From Moraxella boevrei DSM 14165 (GTDB lineage: Bacteria > Pseudomonadota > Gammaproteobacteria > Pseudomonadales > Moraxellaceae), in contig NZ_KB903793.1 in NCBI RefSeq assembly GCF_000379845.1, positions 41,404 to 105,403 of the forward strand: a DNA stretch of 64,000 bases, read 5' to 3'. Under the pieces are notes generated by a model. It was given only the letters and a program-made list of their open reading frames with translations, made no database searches and was not told the DNA's origin. Positions 1-10,147 of this stretch are shown piece after piece (position 1 is the first letter of the stretch; each line of letters begins with the position of its first letter). Made by a program: the position numbers and the translations under genes.

Positions 1-408
1 ACTGGCGTTGGTGTGCGACACGCCTAGATAAATCAAACGGGCTTCTTCACGCCCTGCGATGATTTCAATCGGCTTTGGCAACACGGCATTGGCACGGCGA
101 ATAAATTCATCGGCATTTTTGGCTTGACGCAAGGTATTGGTGGCAACCACCCGTAGTCGTTCTGGCGACACCGCATCCAAGCGACCGACAAAACGGCTCA
201 AACACGCCACACCACGCTCAATCGCTTCTTCGCTCAATACATTGTTTTCATCCAAGCCATTGGCAAGTTGCACCTTTTCTGACATGGACGCAAGTTTTCG
301 CACTTCATGATGGTCAAGGCGTGCAATCGCAAGGTGAAAGCTGTTTGAACCAAGGTCAATGGCGGCCATCAGTTCAGAATGGCTAAGGTTATTTACTAAA
401 GTTGGCAT
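1..408 (-). CDS. ppx: Exopolyphosphatase (Ppx/GppA family), N-terminal 136 residues, cut by window edge
   Basis: The reading frame is open from an ATG at 408 to the window edge, so only the N-terminal part is present. The translation has the Ppx/GppA actin-like ATPase signature: AAIDLGSNSFHLAIAR near residues 15-30 (phosphate-1 loop), then VVATNTLRQAKN and IEIIAGREEARLIYLGV, which are the conserved segments of exopolyphosphatase and guanosine pentaphosphate phosphohydrolase. Family members hydrolyse terminal phosphates of inorganic polyphosphate or pppGpp in the cytoplasm. A polyphosphate kinase 2 gene lies at 10.1 kb, so polyphosphate turnover genes are both nearby but not adjacent. Ppx and GppA cannot be separated from this fragment; Ppx is favoured because many Moraxellaceae carry a single homologue. 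Confidence 0.9.
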   Translation of the reverse strand, partial: MPTLVNNLSHSELMAAIDLGSNSFHLAIARLDHHEVRKLASMSEKVQLANGLDENNVLSEEAIERGVACLSRFVGRLDAVSPERLRVVATNTLRQAKNADEFIRRANAVLPKPIEIIAGREEARLIYLGVSHTNAS

Positions 409-576
409 AATAATCGGCTTATTTTTTTGGATAAAAGGATTTTTAATAAAAAAGTTTTGCTAAAAAGATAGGTTATTTTACGCACTTTTGGTTGATTTTG
501 CCAAATTTTTTGTTAAGCATTTTGTTAACGTTGCTTTTATGTTGTTTTGGTAAAAATTTTTAGCAAAATATGGTAC

Positions 577-582
577 TATAAT
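577..582 (+). promoter_or_regulatory. Candidate -10 box upstream of the HAD phosphatase gene
   Basis: A perfect TATAAT lies about 75 bases before the ATG at 659, in the AT-rich 250-base gap that separates this gene from the divergent ppx. No good -35 hexamer is visible at 16-18 bases, so this is only a candidate. The rest of the gap holds no gene that I can see. Confidence 0.3.
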
Positions 583-658
583 TGGCAAAAGTTTTTGAAA
601 ATAATTTATTTTAAAAAATTTAACAAAAAATTAATCTGATTAAACAACAGGGATAAAA

Positions 659-1465
659 ATGCAAGCAAATTTCCCCAAAATTATTTTTTTTGACATTGAC
701 GATACCCTATATCTCAAGCAACAAGACCGTGTCCCAGATAGCATTCGCCAAGTTTTTTTGGCGTTAAAACAGCGTGGGGTACTGATTGCGATAGCGACAG
801 GGCGGGGGATTGGGATTTTTCCGCCTGTGATTTTGCAGTTGATGGATGAGATTGGCATTGACGTGGTTGTCAGTATCAACGGGCAATATGTGCAGTATCG
901 TGGTAAGCCGTTGGTAGATTTTCCGATTGATAGGGCAGATATGCGATTTATTCGTGAACATTTGTACCAAAACAATATCGCCTGTGCCTATATGACGGCA
1001 GATAGGATTGTGGCGTTATCGGAAACCGATGCGTTAGAAAATGCCCTAAACGCCCTGCATATTCCTTATACAGTTGATGCAAATTTTGACGATACCTCGG
1101 AAAATAGCGAAAAAGTTTACCAAATTTTGGCGTTTTATGATGATAATCAAGACGAAAACTTGATGCAAATTTTGCCAAAACATTTAAAGACCATTCGTTG
1201 GCATGTGTCTGGGGTGGATATTTTAGACACCAATGGCTCAAAAGCTCGTGGCATCAAGGCGGTGCTAGATAACTTGGGACTAGAGATGGCGAATGCGTGG
1301 GCGTTTGGCGATGGCTTAAATGATATAGAAATGCTTGAAACGGTAGGATTTGGCATAGCGATGGGCAATGCTCATGCAGATTTAAAGGCGGTGGCGGATT
1401 ATGTCTGTGAAAATGCAGTAGATGATGGAATTTTTAAGGTGTTACAGCAGTTTGGGGTGATTTGA
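659..1465 (+). CDS. Cof-type HAD-IIB family phosphatase
   Basis: The 268-residue protein has all four haloacid dehalogenase motifs: the nucleophile motif DIDDT at 12-16, ATGR at 46-49 (motif II), the lysine in NGSKARGI (motif III), and GDGLNDIEML near residue 220 (motif IV). The large cap between motifs II and III and the C-terminal FGIAMGNAHADLKAVADYV stretch are typical of the Cof/HAD-IIB subgroup, which dephosphorylates sugar phosphates or cofactors such as pyridoxal phosphate and FMN. The substrate cannot be read from the sequence. The gene stands alone between divergent ppx and convergent fhs and ends in a shared hairpin. Confidence 0.85.
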   Translation: MQANFPKIIFFDIDDTLYLKQQDRVPDSIRQVFLALKQRGVLIAIATGRGIGIFPPVILQLMDEIGIDVVVSINGQYVQYRGKPLVDFPIDRADMRFIREHLYQNNIACAYMTADRIVALSETDALENALNALHIPYTVDANFDDTSENSEKVYQILAFYDDNQDENLMQILPKHLKTIRWHVSGVDILDTNGSKARGIKAVLDNLGLEMANAWAFGDGLNDIEMLETVGFGIAMGNAHADLKAVADYVCENAVDDGIFKVLQQFGVI

Positions 1466-1467
1466 TA

Positions 1468-1498
1468 AAAGCATGGGTTAATCATTAATCCATGCTTT
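1468..1498. terminator. Bidirectional hairpin terminator between the HAD phosphatase gene and fhs
   Basis: The stem AAAGCATGG pairs with CCATGCTTT, and the interior TTAAT/ATTAA can extend it. A- and T-rich flanks on both sides let it serve both convergent genes. Confidence 0.75.
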
Positions 1499-1518
1499 AT
1501 TAATCATTTAACTAAAAA

Positions 1519-3234
1519 TTAAAATAAGCCAACAATATTGCCATTTTCATCCACGTCAATTTTTTCAGCAGACGGCACTTTTGGCAAGCCGGGCATTTTC
1601 ATAATGCGACCGCAAATTACCACCAAAAATCCCGCCCCATTTGACAAGCTAATATCTCGCACTGTCAAGCGAAAATCACTCGGTACGCCAAGCAGTTTGG
1701 CATTGTCTGAAAATGAATATTGGGTTTTTGCCATACAAATTGGCAAGCTGTTAATGTCAATGTTTTCAATGGCTTGTAGGCTTGTCAAGCTTGTCTTTGC
1801 GGTGTCTGATAAGTCCACACCAATCGCCCCATAAATGCGTTCGGCGAGGGTTTCAATTTTTTTAATAACGGATAAATTTTTATTATAAGCAAAGCTAAAA
1901 TTGTTAGGTTTTTCAACCGCTTGCAAAACTTTTTCGGCTAAATCAAGACCACCTTTACCGCCATGCTCCCACACTTCACACAGGGCAACGCTTGCTGCTT
2001 TTTCTTCACAAGCACGAATGACAGTATTTAATTCAGCTTCACTGTCTGACACAAAACGATTGACCGCCACAACCACAGACAAGCCAAATACGTTTTGCAT
2101 ATTGTCAATGTGTTTTAGTAGGTTTGGTAAGCCGTCTTTTACCGCTTGCACGTTTTCAGTTTTTAAGTCATCTTTTGCCACACCGCCGTTGTATTTTAAG
2201 GCTCGCACGGTCGCTACGATTACGCACGCAGACGGCGTTAAATCGTTCATACGGCATTTGATGTCGCAGAATTTTTCCGCTCCTAGATCCGCCCCAAAGC
2301 CTGCCTCTGTAACCACAAAATCCGCCAAATGCGTTGCCATTTTGGTGGCGATGACTGAGTTACAGCCGTGTGCGATGTTGGCGAATGGACCGCCATGCAC
2401 TAGGGCGGGCGTGTGGGCGATGGTCTGCACTAGGTTTGGTTTTAACGCATCTTTTAGTAGGGCAGTCATCGCACCATGAGCGTGTAAATCTTTGGCAAAA
2501 ATCGCTTTATTATCAAAGGTATAAGCCACCAAAATATTGCCAAGTCGGTTTTTTAAATCATTTAAATCACTCGCCAAGCAAAAACACGCCATGACTTCGC
2601 TCGCCACCGTGATGTCAAAGCCGTCAAGACGTGGCACGCCGTCTGTCTGTTTGCCAGATTTACCCACCGAAATTCCGCTTTCAATGTGACGTAATTGACG
2701 GTCGTTCATGTCCACGACACGACGCCATAGCACACGATTTGGGTCAATATTTAGTTCATTGCCTTGAAAAATATGATTGTCAATCATGGCAGAAAGTAGG
2801 TTATTCGCTGAGCCAATGGCGTGAAAATCGCCTGTAAAATGCAGATTAATGTCTTCCATTGGCAAAACTTGCGAGTAACCACCGCCCGCCGCACCGCCTT
2901 TAATACCAAATACAGGACCAAGCGACGGCTCACGCAGGGCCACCATTGTATTTTTACCAAGATTTTTTTGTTTATTGACCAAATTTAACGCATCAGCAAG
3001 CCCAATCGTTACCGTGGTTTTGCCTTCGCCAGCTGGGGTTGGGTTAATGGCGGTTACCAAGATGATTTTGCCGTTTTTATTGGGTAATTTTTCTAGCGAT
3101 TTTGGGTTGATTTTGGCTTTGGTGTGTCCGTACGGCTCGTAGTCTTCGGTGCTTAGATTGATTTTTTTGGCAAGGTCAACAATGGGTAGAAGTGTGGCTT
3201 CACTTGCGATTTGGGCATCGGTTTTGTGACTCAT
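1519..3234 (-). CDS. fhs: Formate--tetrahydrofolate ligase
   Basis: The enzyme makes 10-formyl-THF from formate, ATP and THF in cytoplasmic one-carbon metabolism. The 571 residues match the usual 555-575 length. The ATP-binding loop TPAGEGKTT is at 66-74, followed by [25 protein letters not shown] (given here only as landmark, residues about 99-123) and the [11 protein letters not shown] segment, all diagnostic for the family. The ATG at 3234 is preceded by AGGAAAA at good distance. It lies downstream of the TSUP permease gene in the same direction with a gap of about 90 bases, and converges with the HAD phosphatase gene. Confidence 0.96.
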   Translation of the reverse strand: MSHKTDAQIASEATLLPIVDLAKKINLSTEDYEPYGHTKAKINPKSLEKLPNKNGKIILVTAINPTPAGEGKTTVTIGLADALNLVNKQKNLGKNTMVALREPSLGPVFGIKGGAAGGGYSQVLPMEDINLHFTGDFHAIGSANNLLSAMIDNHIFQGNELNIDPNRVLWRRVVDMNDRQLRHIESGISVGKSGKQTDGVPRLDGFDITVASEVMACFCLASDLNDLKNRLGNILVAYTFDNKAIFAKDLHAHGAMTALLKDALKPNLVQTIAHTPALVHGGPFANIAHGCNSVIATKMATHLADFVVTEAGFGADLGAEKFCDIKCRMNDLTPSACVIVATVRALKYNGGVAKDDLKTENVQAVKDGLPNLLKHIDNMQNVFGLSVVVAVNRFVSDSEAELNTVIRACEEKAASVALCEVWEHGGKGGLDLAEKVLQAVEKPNNFSFAYNKNLSVIKKIETLAERIYGAIGVDLSDTAKTSLTSLQAIENIDINSLPICMAKTQYSFSDNAKLLGVPSDFRLTVRDISLSNGAGFLVVICGRIMKMPGLPKVPSAEKIDVDENGNIVGLF

Positions 3235-3324
3235 AATGATTTTCCTGAATGAACAAATAATAAAAAAAGGTTTGGTTTTATTATACTGTTTTTTATGGTT
3301 CTTGACAAAAAAAGTGGGCTGATT

Positions 3325-4059
3325 TTAGGCAAAAAATCCTTGCTCGATCATTATGGCAACAATCAACTTTAACGCAAGCAAGATCAGCAAATACGGCAAA
3401 ATTTTTTTTAGCCAATTCGCCGAAAATTGATGACGCAATTTTGTGCCAATCCATGACCCAACAGTCGCCATCACTACCATAAAAATCAGTAACCGCCAAT
3501 AATCCAAAAATGCAAAGCCGAGCGTCACATATACCAAAATTTTCGCCCCATGCACCACCGTCATCATCAACGCTCCCGTGGTAACGACCTGATGCGTGTC
3601 GGTATAATGTTTGTTTAGCACGGCGATGTTGAGTGGACCGGGTGTACCGACAAACACGCCCAAACCTGTCTGCAAAAACCCCACCAAAAAGAAACTTTCA
3701 AATCGGCGAATTAGGCGGTTAAAAATCGCCGACCATTGCAACAGCAAAATGTAAATGCCGATAAAAAGTGGAATTAAATCCAGTTTTACAAAACGAATCA
3801 GCACCCCAAACAGCACCATGCCAAGTATTGAACCAATGACAAACTGTTTAAACGGTTGCCAAATAATATCCCGTCGCCTAAACCACGCACGGCTTGCGTT
3901 ACTGGCAAGTTGCGTGATGCCATGCACAGGAATAATGGCGATACTGGGCAAAAAAAATGGCATGAAACCGATTAAAATCATGCCACCGCCCACGCCTGTA
4001 ATGGCGGTCAAAGCCGATGTGATAAGATTAATCAGTCCAAGTAAAAAGTCGTTAAGCAT
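3325..4059 (-). CDS. TSUP (TauE/SafE) family permease
   Basis: A 244-residue polytopic membrane protein with about seven or eight hydrophobic segments. It has the glycine-rich N-terminal signature GVGGGMILIG near residues 22-31 and a second half repeat around GTPGPLNIAV and IGTKLRHQF, as in TauE/SafE anion exporters and uptake permeases for sulfite, sulfoacetate and related compounds. The substrate is unknown. It starts 9 bases after the stop of the phosphoesterase gene at 4069-4806, so it may share its transcript; nothing in the family suggests a direct role in RNA repair. Confidence 0.8.
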   Translation of the reverse strand: MLNDFLLGLINLITSALTAITGVGGGMILIGFMPFFLPSIAIIPVHGITQLASNASRAWFRRRDIIWQPFKQFVIGSILGMVLFGVLIRFVKLDLIPLFIGIYILLLQWSAIFNRLIRRFESFFLVGFLQTGLGVFVGTPGPLNIAVLNKHYTDTHQVVTTGALMMTVVHGAKILVYVTLGFAFLDYWRLLIFMVVMATVGSWIGTKLRHQFSANWLKKILPYLLILLALKLIVAIMIEQGFFA

Positions 4060-4068
4060 GGGTTAAAT

Positions 4069-4806
4069 TTATTTTTTTTGTAAGTTTTGTTGGATTAAAT
4101 AGTGTATATTTTTAATTAATTCCAAACGTTCCTTATCATCTTTTGCCATTTCAAAAGTGCAATTATCTGAGAGAATTTGCGGTATTTGTAGTTCATTAAA
4201 AATCGTCTCGTCACTAAAATGCGATAATTTTGGCAAATCGTTAAGATACGCGTCAATCTCATCAAGCGTTAAAAATTTACCATGTAAATCAAAGCCAACA
4301 TTTAATATTTTACCGCCAATGTCCGATATTCTATCATGAATATGCCCGTGCAGATGATAATAACCCTTATGACAGCCGTCCCATTCAGCAATCGGATAAT
4401 GAAATAAAATCAAGGTTTTATTTTCATCATGGCTATTTTTTAACTTTAACTTTAAATAACTTTGGGCTGATGATAATATCGGATTACCGTCATGTTTTTT
4501 GGTGGTTAAAAATTTCGTCAAGTTATTTTGGATAACATCATCATGATTGCCAAAAATTAAATGATGGCGACCGTTTAATTGGCTTAACGTCTGAAAAATC
4601 TGTTTTAAATCATGGCTAAAGCTTAAATCGCCCAAATTATAGACGTCATCATCCACGCCAACGGTATCATTCCATAAGTCAATCATATACTTGTCTAAAA
4701 TAGAAGTATCATTTTTATCCGTACTTTTTGGGCGCGTATGCGGACAAAATTTGGCGATATTTTTATGGCTAAAATGTAAATCTGATGTGAAAAATGTTTT
4801 ACTCAT
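4069..4806 (-). CDS. Calcineurin-like metallophosphoesterase, partner of the RNA ligase
   Basis: All metal-binding motifs of the calcineurin-like fold are visible in 245 residues: SDLHFSH at 8-14, NLGDLSF at 57-63, FGNHDD at 85-90, FHYPI at 135-139 and the GHIHD pair at 154-158. It resembles the compact COG4186-type phosphoesterases, with an extra C-terminal tail of about 60 residues. The start codon lies one base after the stop of the kinase-ligase gene, so the two are almost certainly co-translated. I infer that it removes 2'-, 3'- or cyclic phosphates so that the kinase-ligase can rejoin RNA ends, as the phosphatase half of other RNA repair systems does. The context supports this role; no motif proves the substrate. 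Confidence 0.8.
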   Translation of the reverse strand: MSKTFFTSDLHFSHKNIAKFCPHTRPKSTDKNDTSILDKYMIDLWNDTVGVDDDVYNLGDLSFSHDLKQIFQTLSQLNGRHHLIFGNHDDVIQNNLTKFLTTKKHDGNPILSSAQSYLKLKLKNSHDENKTLILFHYPIAEWDGCHKGYYHLHGHIHDRISDIGGKILNVGFDLHGKFLTLDEIDAYLNDLPKLSHFSDETIFNELQIPQILSDNCTFEMAKDDKERLELIKNIHYLIQQNLQKK

Positions 4807-4807
4807 T

Positions 4808-6289
4808 TTATATATTCTCTAAAAATTTCTGTACAAATTCAATCTTTTGTAACTCATCTAATTGATTAAATTCATCTTTATTTACTTTAATATAATCCAC
4901 CAGCGGATAATACTCTTCATCAACATTTCTTTTATTTAATTTATTACCCAAATTATCTGCTTGACTACGCCCAAAGAATTTAGAAATTAAATAAAACGGT
5001 GATTTTAGCTTAAATAAAAGTTGCTTGGTTTCGCTATCAAATACCATAAAACCTTCATGTTTCACGGTTTTTAATAAGGCTTTTAATTCCCCAAAAGGAA
5101 TATTTAAAATCATTTCTGGGCGTTTAATATTGTATTGTTTGGCAAGGGTATTTAACTCAAATTCACTTGCCATATCACCTGTTTTGACATTGACCATACC
5201 GATTAATGTTTCCCCAAAATTTTCATTGATAATATGAACATCTTTTTCATCAGTGATTTCAAATAAAAACGTGAAATTTGGATAAGCCTTAAATAACGGC
5301 TCGTATTTTTGACAATGCTCTTCGGTCATTTTGGCAAAATCGCTGTCTAATGAACCTGTGGTAGAATACAATACTTGTTTGTTAAAATCGCTATCAAAAC
5401 TTGGGTGCGAATTACCCAAATCCACATAAGTACACACCCCCAAAAATCCATTGACTTTGACCACTGCATCGACCAATCTCTCGTCCAAGACAGCTATCGG
5501 ATAAGGACTGTTTTTGGCAATACGTTCAGAATAATTAAATACTTTTTTAAATGGGCGTACAATGATATTGTTATGCTCATCGATAATCAGCCCACGCATT
5601 TCAAGCAGTGCATTGTCAAATGTATTGTCATAAAACACATGACGGGCGTATTTTAATACCCATAATTGTGGATATTTTTTACTTTGTTTTTTGATAAAAT
5701 TTTTGCAGGCGAAATTTAAATAATCATCAGTCACATAAGTATGATTTAATTCATTAAAGGGTAATTGTCCTTGACTAAATTTTTGCATTTTTTCAATTAA
5801 AATTTTAGTCTCATCATCAATGGGACGCACGGCAGGAACATGAATTTCTTCTCGCAATTTGTTATTATTCAAATTAACATAAGCAGATAATACGTCGATC
5901 CTTTTGACGTTGTGCGTATTCTCAAAAAAATTGTGCAGACGATAAATCTCAACACTAAATCCGTGCTTTTTTGCCATGTTGATGAGATGAATACAGCTTG
6001 ACGATTTTTGATTGGTATTGGAATTAACAATCAAAATATCTTCGCTAGGGAACTTTTGTCCGTGTTTTAAAACTTCTTTAAACCATGCCAAATTCTTGCG
6101 TTGAGCCTTATCGACTGCATCGCCAGACCAACGATATACGCCATTTTCATCGGTTAAAAGCAGGTCATTTTCAAGGTGAATAATGGTAGCGTTTGGATAA
6201 TCGTGGGCAAATTCGCGTATTTTTTGTTTGGCAAACGTGGATTTGCCAGAGCCTTGATGCCCACGGATTAGGATAAATTTTTGTATCAT
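4808..6289 (-). CDS. Polynucleotide kinase-RNA ligase fusion (Rnl1-like)
   Basis: Residues 1 to about 150 form a P-loop kinase: GHQGSGKST at 10-18, then LENDLLL and YRWSGD, as in 5'-OH polynucleotide kinases. Residues about 185-445 carry the nucleotidyltransferase motifs of T4 Rnl1-type RNA ligase in order: EMRGLIID (230-237) and VRPFKKVFN (244-252), the AMP-accepting lysine in KVNG (278-281), FLFE (341-344, motif III), EGFMVF (412-417, motif IV) and LFKLKS (425-430, motif V). A longer frame could begin at a TTG at 6301, but ATG 6289 follows GGGG at 7-8 bases and is preferred, giving 493 residues. With the adjacent phosphoesterase it forms a three-activity RNA end-healing and sealing set. Viral or anti-phage origin is possible. 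Confidence 0.85.
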   Translation of the reverse strand: MIQKFILIRGHQGSGKSTFAKQKIREFAHDYPNATIIHLENDLLLTDENGVYRWSGDAVDKAQRKNLAWFKEVLKHGQKFPSEDILIVNSNTNQKSSSCIHLINMAKKHGFSVEIYRLHNFFENTHNVKRIDVLSAYVNLNNNKLREEIHVPAVRPIDDETKILIEKMQKFSQGQLPFNELNHTYVTDDYLNFACKNFIKKQSKKYPQLWVLKYARHVFYDNTFDNALLEMRGLIIDEHNNIIVRPFKKVFNYSERIAKNSPYPIAVLDERLVDAVVKVNGFLGVCTYVDLGNSHPSFDSDFNKQVLYSTTGSLDSDFAKMTEEHCQKYEPLFKAYPNFTFLFEITDEKDVHIINENFGETLIGMVNVKTGDMASEFELNTLAKQYNIKRPEMILNIPFGELKALLKTVKHEGFMVFDSETKQLLFKLKSPFYLISKFFGRSQADNLGNKLNKRNVDEEYYPLVDYIKVNKDEFNQLDELQKIEFVQKFLENI

Positions 6290-6295
6290 AAATAA

Positions 6296-6326
6296 CCCCA
6301 AACTAAATTGTGTAACAATTTAGCTT
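6296..6326 (-). promoter_or_regulatory. Hairpin touching the ribosome-binding site of the kinase-ligase gene
   Basis: On the minus strand AAGCTAAATTG pairs with CAATTTAGTTT (11 pairs, one G-T, 5-base loop), and the GGGG that serves as ribosome-binding site follows directly. The hairpin could set ribosome access. Confidence 0.45.
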
Positions 6327-6455
6327 TTTAAAAACAAATGGAAAATCAGCAACTTAGCTTGTCAAAATTTTGGCTAAATCACTGGTTTGGGCGGGGTCGT
6401 CGCTCAGGAATTATTTTATCATCACGCTTTTATGACAAAATAAATGTTTGGAATC

Positions 6456-6492
6456 ACCATTCACAAAAGGAGATAAATTTTTTGTGAATGGT
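6456..6492 (-). promoter_or_regulatory. 13-bp perfect dyad at the predicted transcription start of the RNA repair cassette
   Basis: ACCATTCACAAAA at 6456-6468 is repeated inverted at 6480-6492 with an 11-base spacer. The predicted +1 (about 6489) falls in the right arm. The dyad is therefore either an operator overlapping the start site or a hairpin at the very 5' end of the mRNA. It has no T-run on either side, so it is a poor terminator for hisG. Confidence 0.55.
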
Positions 6493-6495
6493 AAG

Positions 6496-6523
6496 ATTTT
6501 AGTAGAAATTTTGGATTTGTCAA
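6496..6523 (-). promoter_or_regulatory. Sigma-70 promoter for the RNA repair cassette
   Basis: On the minus strand a perfect TTGACA (6518-6523) and TAAAAT (6496-6501) are separated by 16 bases. Transcription would give a leader of about 200 bases. The leader holds a GC-rich island at about 6381-6408 in otherwise AT-rich sequence, of unknown function. Confidence 0.6.
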
Positions 6524-6554
6524 GCATTTTTATCAGGATTTAATATATACAAAA

Positions 6555-7199
6555 TCAAGATTCAATACTTTGTTTAAAACTGGTTAAAATTGGTTCAAGC
6601 AGTTCAAATTTACGCTTGTAGCTGACTTGATTGACAATCAAGCGAGATGACACTTGGCAAATTTCGTCTAATGGTTCAAGTCCATTGGCTCGCAAGGTGT
6701 TGCCTGTGTCCACCACGTCCACGATGAAGTCGCCCAAACCGACAAGTGGGGCGAGTTCCATTGAGCCGTAAAGTTTGATGATGTCCACCTGTTCGCCACG
6801 ATTGGCAAAATAATTGCGAGCGACATTAACGTATTTGGTGGCGATACGCAGTCGCCGATTTGGTAAGGTTTTGCCGACCACGCCTGCTGTCATCAGCCGA
6901 CATTGGGCGATTTTTAGGTCAAGCAGTTCGTACAGATTTTGCGAGCCGTGTTCTAGTAACACGTCTTTGCCCGCCACACCAAAATCTGCCGCCCCATGCT
7001 CAACATAAGTTGGCACATCAGATGCTCGCAGAATTAACACTCGCACGTTTGGGTTGGTGGTGGAGAAGATGAGTTTGCGAGATTGTTCTACGTCTTCAAG
7101 TAGCTCAATATCTGCTTTGGCAAGCATTGGCATGGTTTCTTTTAAAATTCGCCCTTTGGATAGGGCTAGGGTTAAGCCGTTGTAAGTTTCTTCAGTCAT
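6555..7199 (-). CDS. hisG: ATP phosphoribosyltransferase, short form
   Basis: This is the first enzyme of histidine synthesis, joining ATP and PRPP. The 214 residues show [16 protein letters not shown] at the N terminus, [12 protein letters not shown] near residue 75, and the PRPP loop [13 protein letters not shown] near residue 165. It lacks the C-terminal regulatory ACT-like domain of the long form, so by family knowledge it needs a HisZ subunit encoded elsewhere. In related genomes hisG follows murA directly; here a decayed restriction-modification pair lies between them. Confidence 0.95.
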   Translation of the reverse strand: MTEETYNGLTLALSKGRILKETMPMLAKADIELLEDVEQSRKLIFSTTNPNVRVLILRASDVPTYVEHGAADFGVAGKDVLLEHGSQNLYELLDLKIAQCRLMTAGVVGKTLPNRRLRIATKYVNVARNYFANRGEQVDIIKLYGSMELAPLVGLGDFIVDVVDTGNTLRANGLEPLDEICQVSSRLIVNQVSYKRKFELLEPILTSFKQSIES

Positions 7200-7220
7200 T
7201 TTTCTATATCTTATAGTTGA

Positions 7221-7512
7221 TTAAAGATTTTTGGACGAGATAGGTTCATGTGGTAAACCAAGCCATTTTAGCGGAATTTCATTAAACAAATAATGACAGT
7301 TTACCGAATGAATATAATCAAGCGTATCTTGATAAACAGGATTTTTGAACCAATCGTTCGTCATGAAACCAAACTTCATAGCCTGTACGATTTTGTGATG
7401 GCTTTAGATGATAGCCGTCAATTTGTTCAAATAACTGTTTTAAATCGGTTCTGACTTCAAAATCAAGACCAGTTTTGGTATTTGCACCACCAACACCGCC
7501 TGTTATCATCAT
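7221..7512 (-). pseudogene. Type II restriction endonuclease remnant, internal deletion and frameshift
   Basis: The first 56 codons (GGVGGANTKTGLDFEVRTDL near residues 5-24) read like the start of a family of type II endonucleases. The open frame stops at 7318. Moving one frame over, the reading continues with NPVYQDTLDYIHSVNC and FNEIPLKWLGLP to a TAA at 7221, which resembles the C-terminal end of the same family (a DVLxYI...FNEIPLxxLGL pattern, recalled not searched). The middle, where the PD-(D/E)XK catalytic core should be, is gone, leaving fewer than 100 codons instead of the roughly 250-300 expected. The ATG overlaps the methyltransferase stop (ATGA), the normal arrangement of a co-translated pair. 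The enzyme must be inactive. Confidence 0.75.
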
Positions 7513-8320
7513 ATTTCCTTATAAATCGCCAAAATTTCACCGACTTTTTGCCGACTACTGCCTTTGGCAGAAATATTTCTTTGTACTTGTACCGTTTTTA
7601 TCACCGCCCCTTGATATAAAAGCCGTGTTTGCTCGGTATCGTGGTTAGAAATCAAAACCCCTTGTGATTGATGAATAAAATCTTTTGCCAAAGTTGCCAA
7701 TCGTATTTGGTCATCAAAATTAAAACCATCTTTCGCATAACTGGTAAATGATGACGTTTTATTCAAAGGCATATACGGCGGATCGCAATAAATCACATCA
7801 TCTTGGCTAACTTTGCTAAAAATCTGTGCAAAATCACCACAAAAAAACTGCATTCTCGGCGATTTATTGACAAAACTTTGCAATTCTGCCTTTGGATAAT
7901 AGGGTGATTTATAACGCCCAAATGGCACATTAAAACCACCTTTACGGTTATAACGACACAAGCCATTAAAGGCGTGGCGATTAAGATAAATAAATAATGC
8001 TGATTTTTTGACTATATCATTGCTATCATTAAATTCATCTCTTAACTCATAAAAACGAGTTTCTTGATTATTATCTGTGGTAAAAAATGACTGTGCATAA
8101 TCAATAAAACCTTGTTTTTGCTCGGATAAGGTTTGGTATAAGTTGATTAAATCTTGATTGGTATCATTTAATATATATTCATCAAAATCTAATTGCAAGG
8201 CGACACTGGCTGAGCCAACAAAAGGCTCAACCAAACAATAACGCTTTTTTGGCAAATTTTGTTCAATAAAAGGTACAAGTTTACTTTTACCGCCTGCCCA
8301 TTTTAAAAAAGGTTTTGTCA

Positions 8321-8321
<1 letters not shown>
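7509..8321 (-). CDS. Dam-family adenine-N6 DNA methyltransferase, probably GATC
   Basis: The 270-residue protein has the alpha-class order: FLKWAGGKSKL at 5-15, the AdoMet loop VEPFVGSASVAL at 31-42, the Dam-type target recognition stretch LNRHAFNGLCRYN at 113-125 with FNVPFGRYKSPYYPK, and the catalytic CDPPY at 179-183. This is the Dam/DpnM/MboI type, so methylation of adenine in GATC is likely but not proven. Its ATG shares a base with the murA stop (TAATG), and its stop overlaps the start of the decayed endonuclease. It is thus the surviving half of a restriction-modification pair and probably depends on murA transcription. Confidence 0.9.
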
Positions 8322-9870
<1,549 letters not shown>

Positions 9871-10147
9871 AATACTACCTGGTTTGTAAAAAGTGAAATT
9901 GACTATTTTTATAAAAAAATAAAAATCTCTTTATGATAGCATATTTTTTGACAAAAATCATGGTGAAAAATTGCCCTGTTTGTCCATATTTTTAACCGAT
10001 TTTTATGAAAAATTCATTGTAAATTTGACAAAAATACTCTATGCTAAAAACATAAAATTTTGTTAATTTTTTGTTTCAAAGTGGCGTTGAAAAAGGCTTT
10101 TTACACGCTAAATTTGTTTTGTTCCTGTTAATTATTCGGAGTAATTT

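Noticed and set aside
1901..2479. 192-residue open frame opposite fhs
   Set aside because: It lies wholly antisense to a clear fhs gene and has the composition of a shadow frame.
6456..6492. hisG terminator
   Set aside because: The dyad is perfect but lacks a T-run and overlaps a good promoter for the opposite function, so regulation is more likely.
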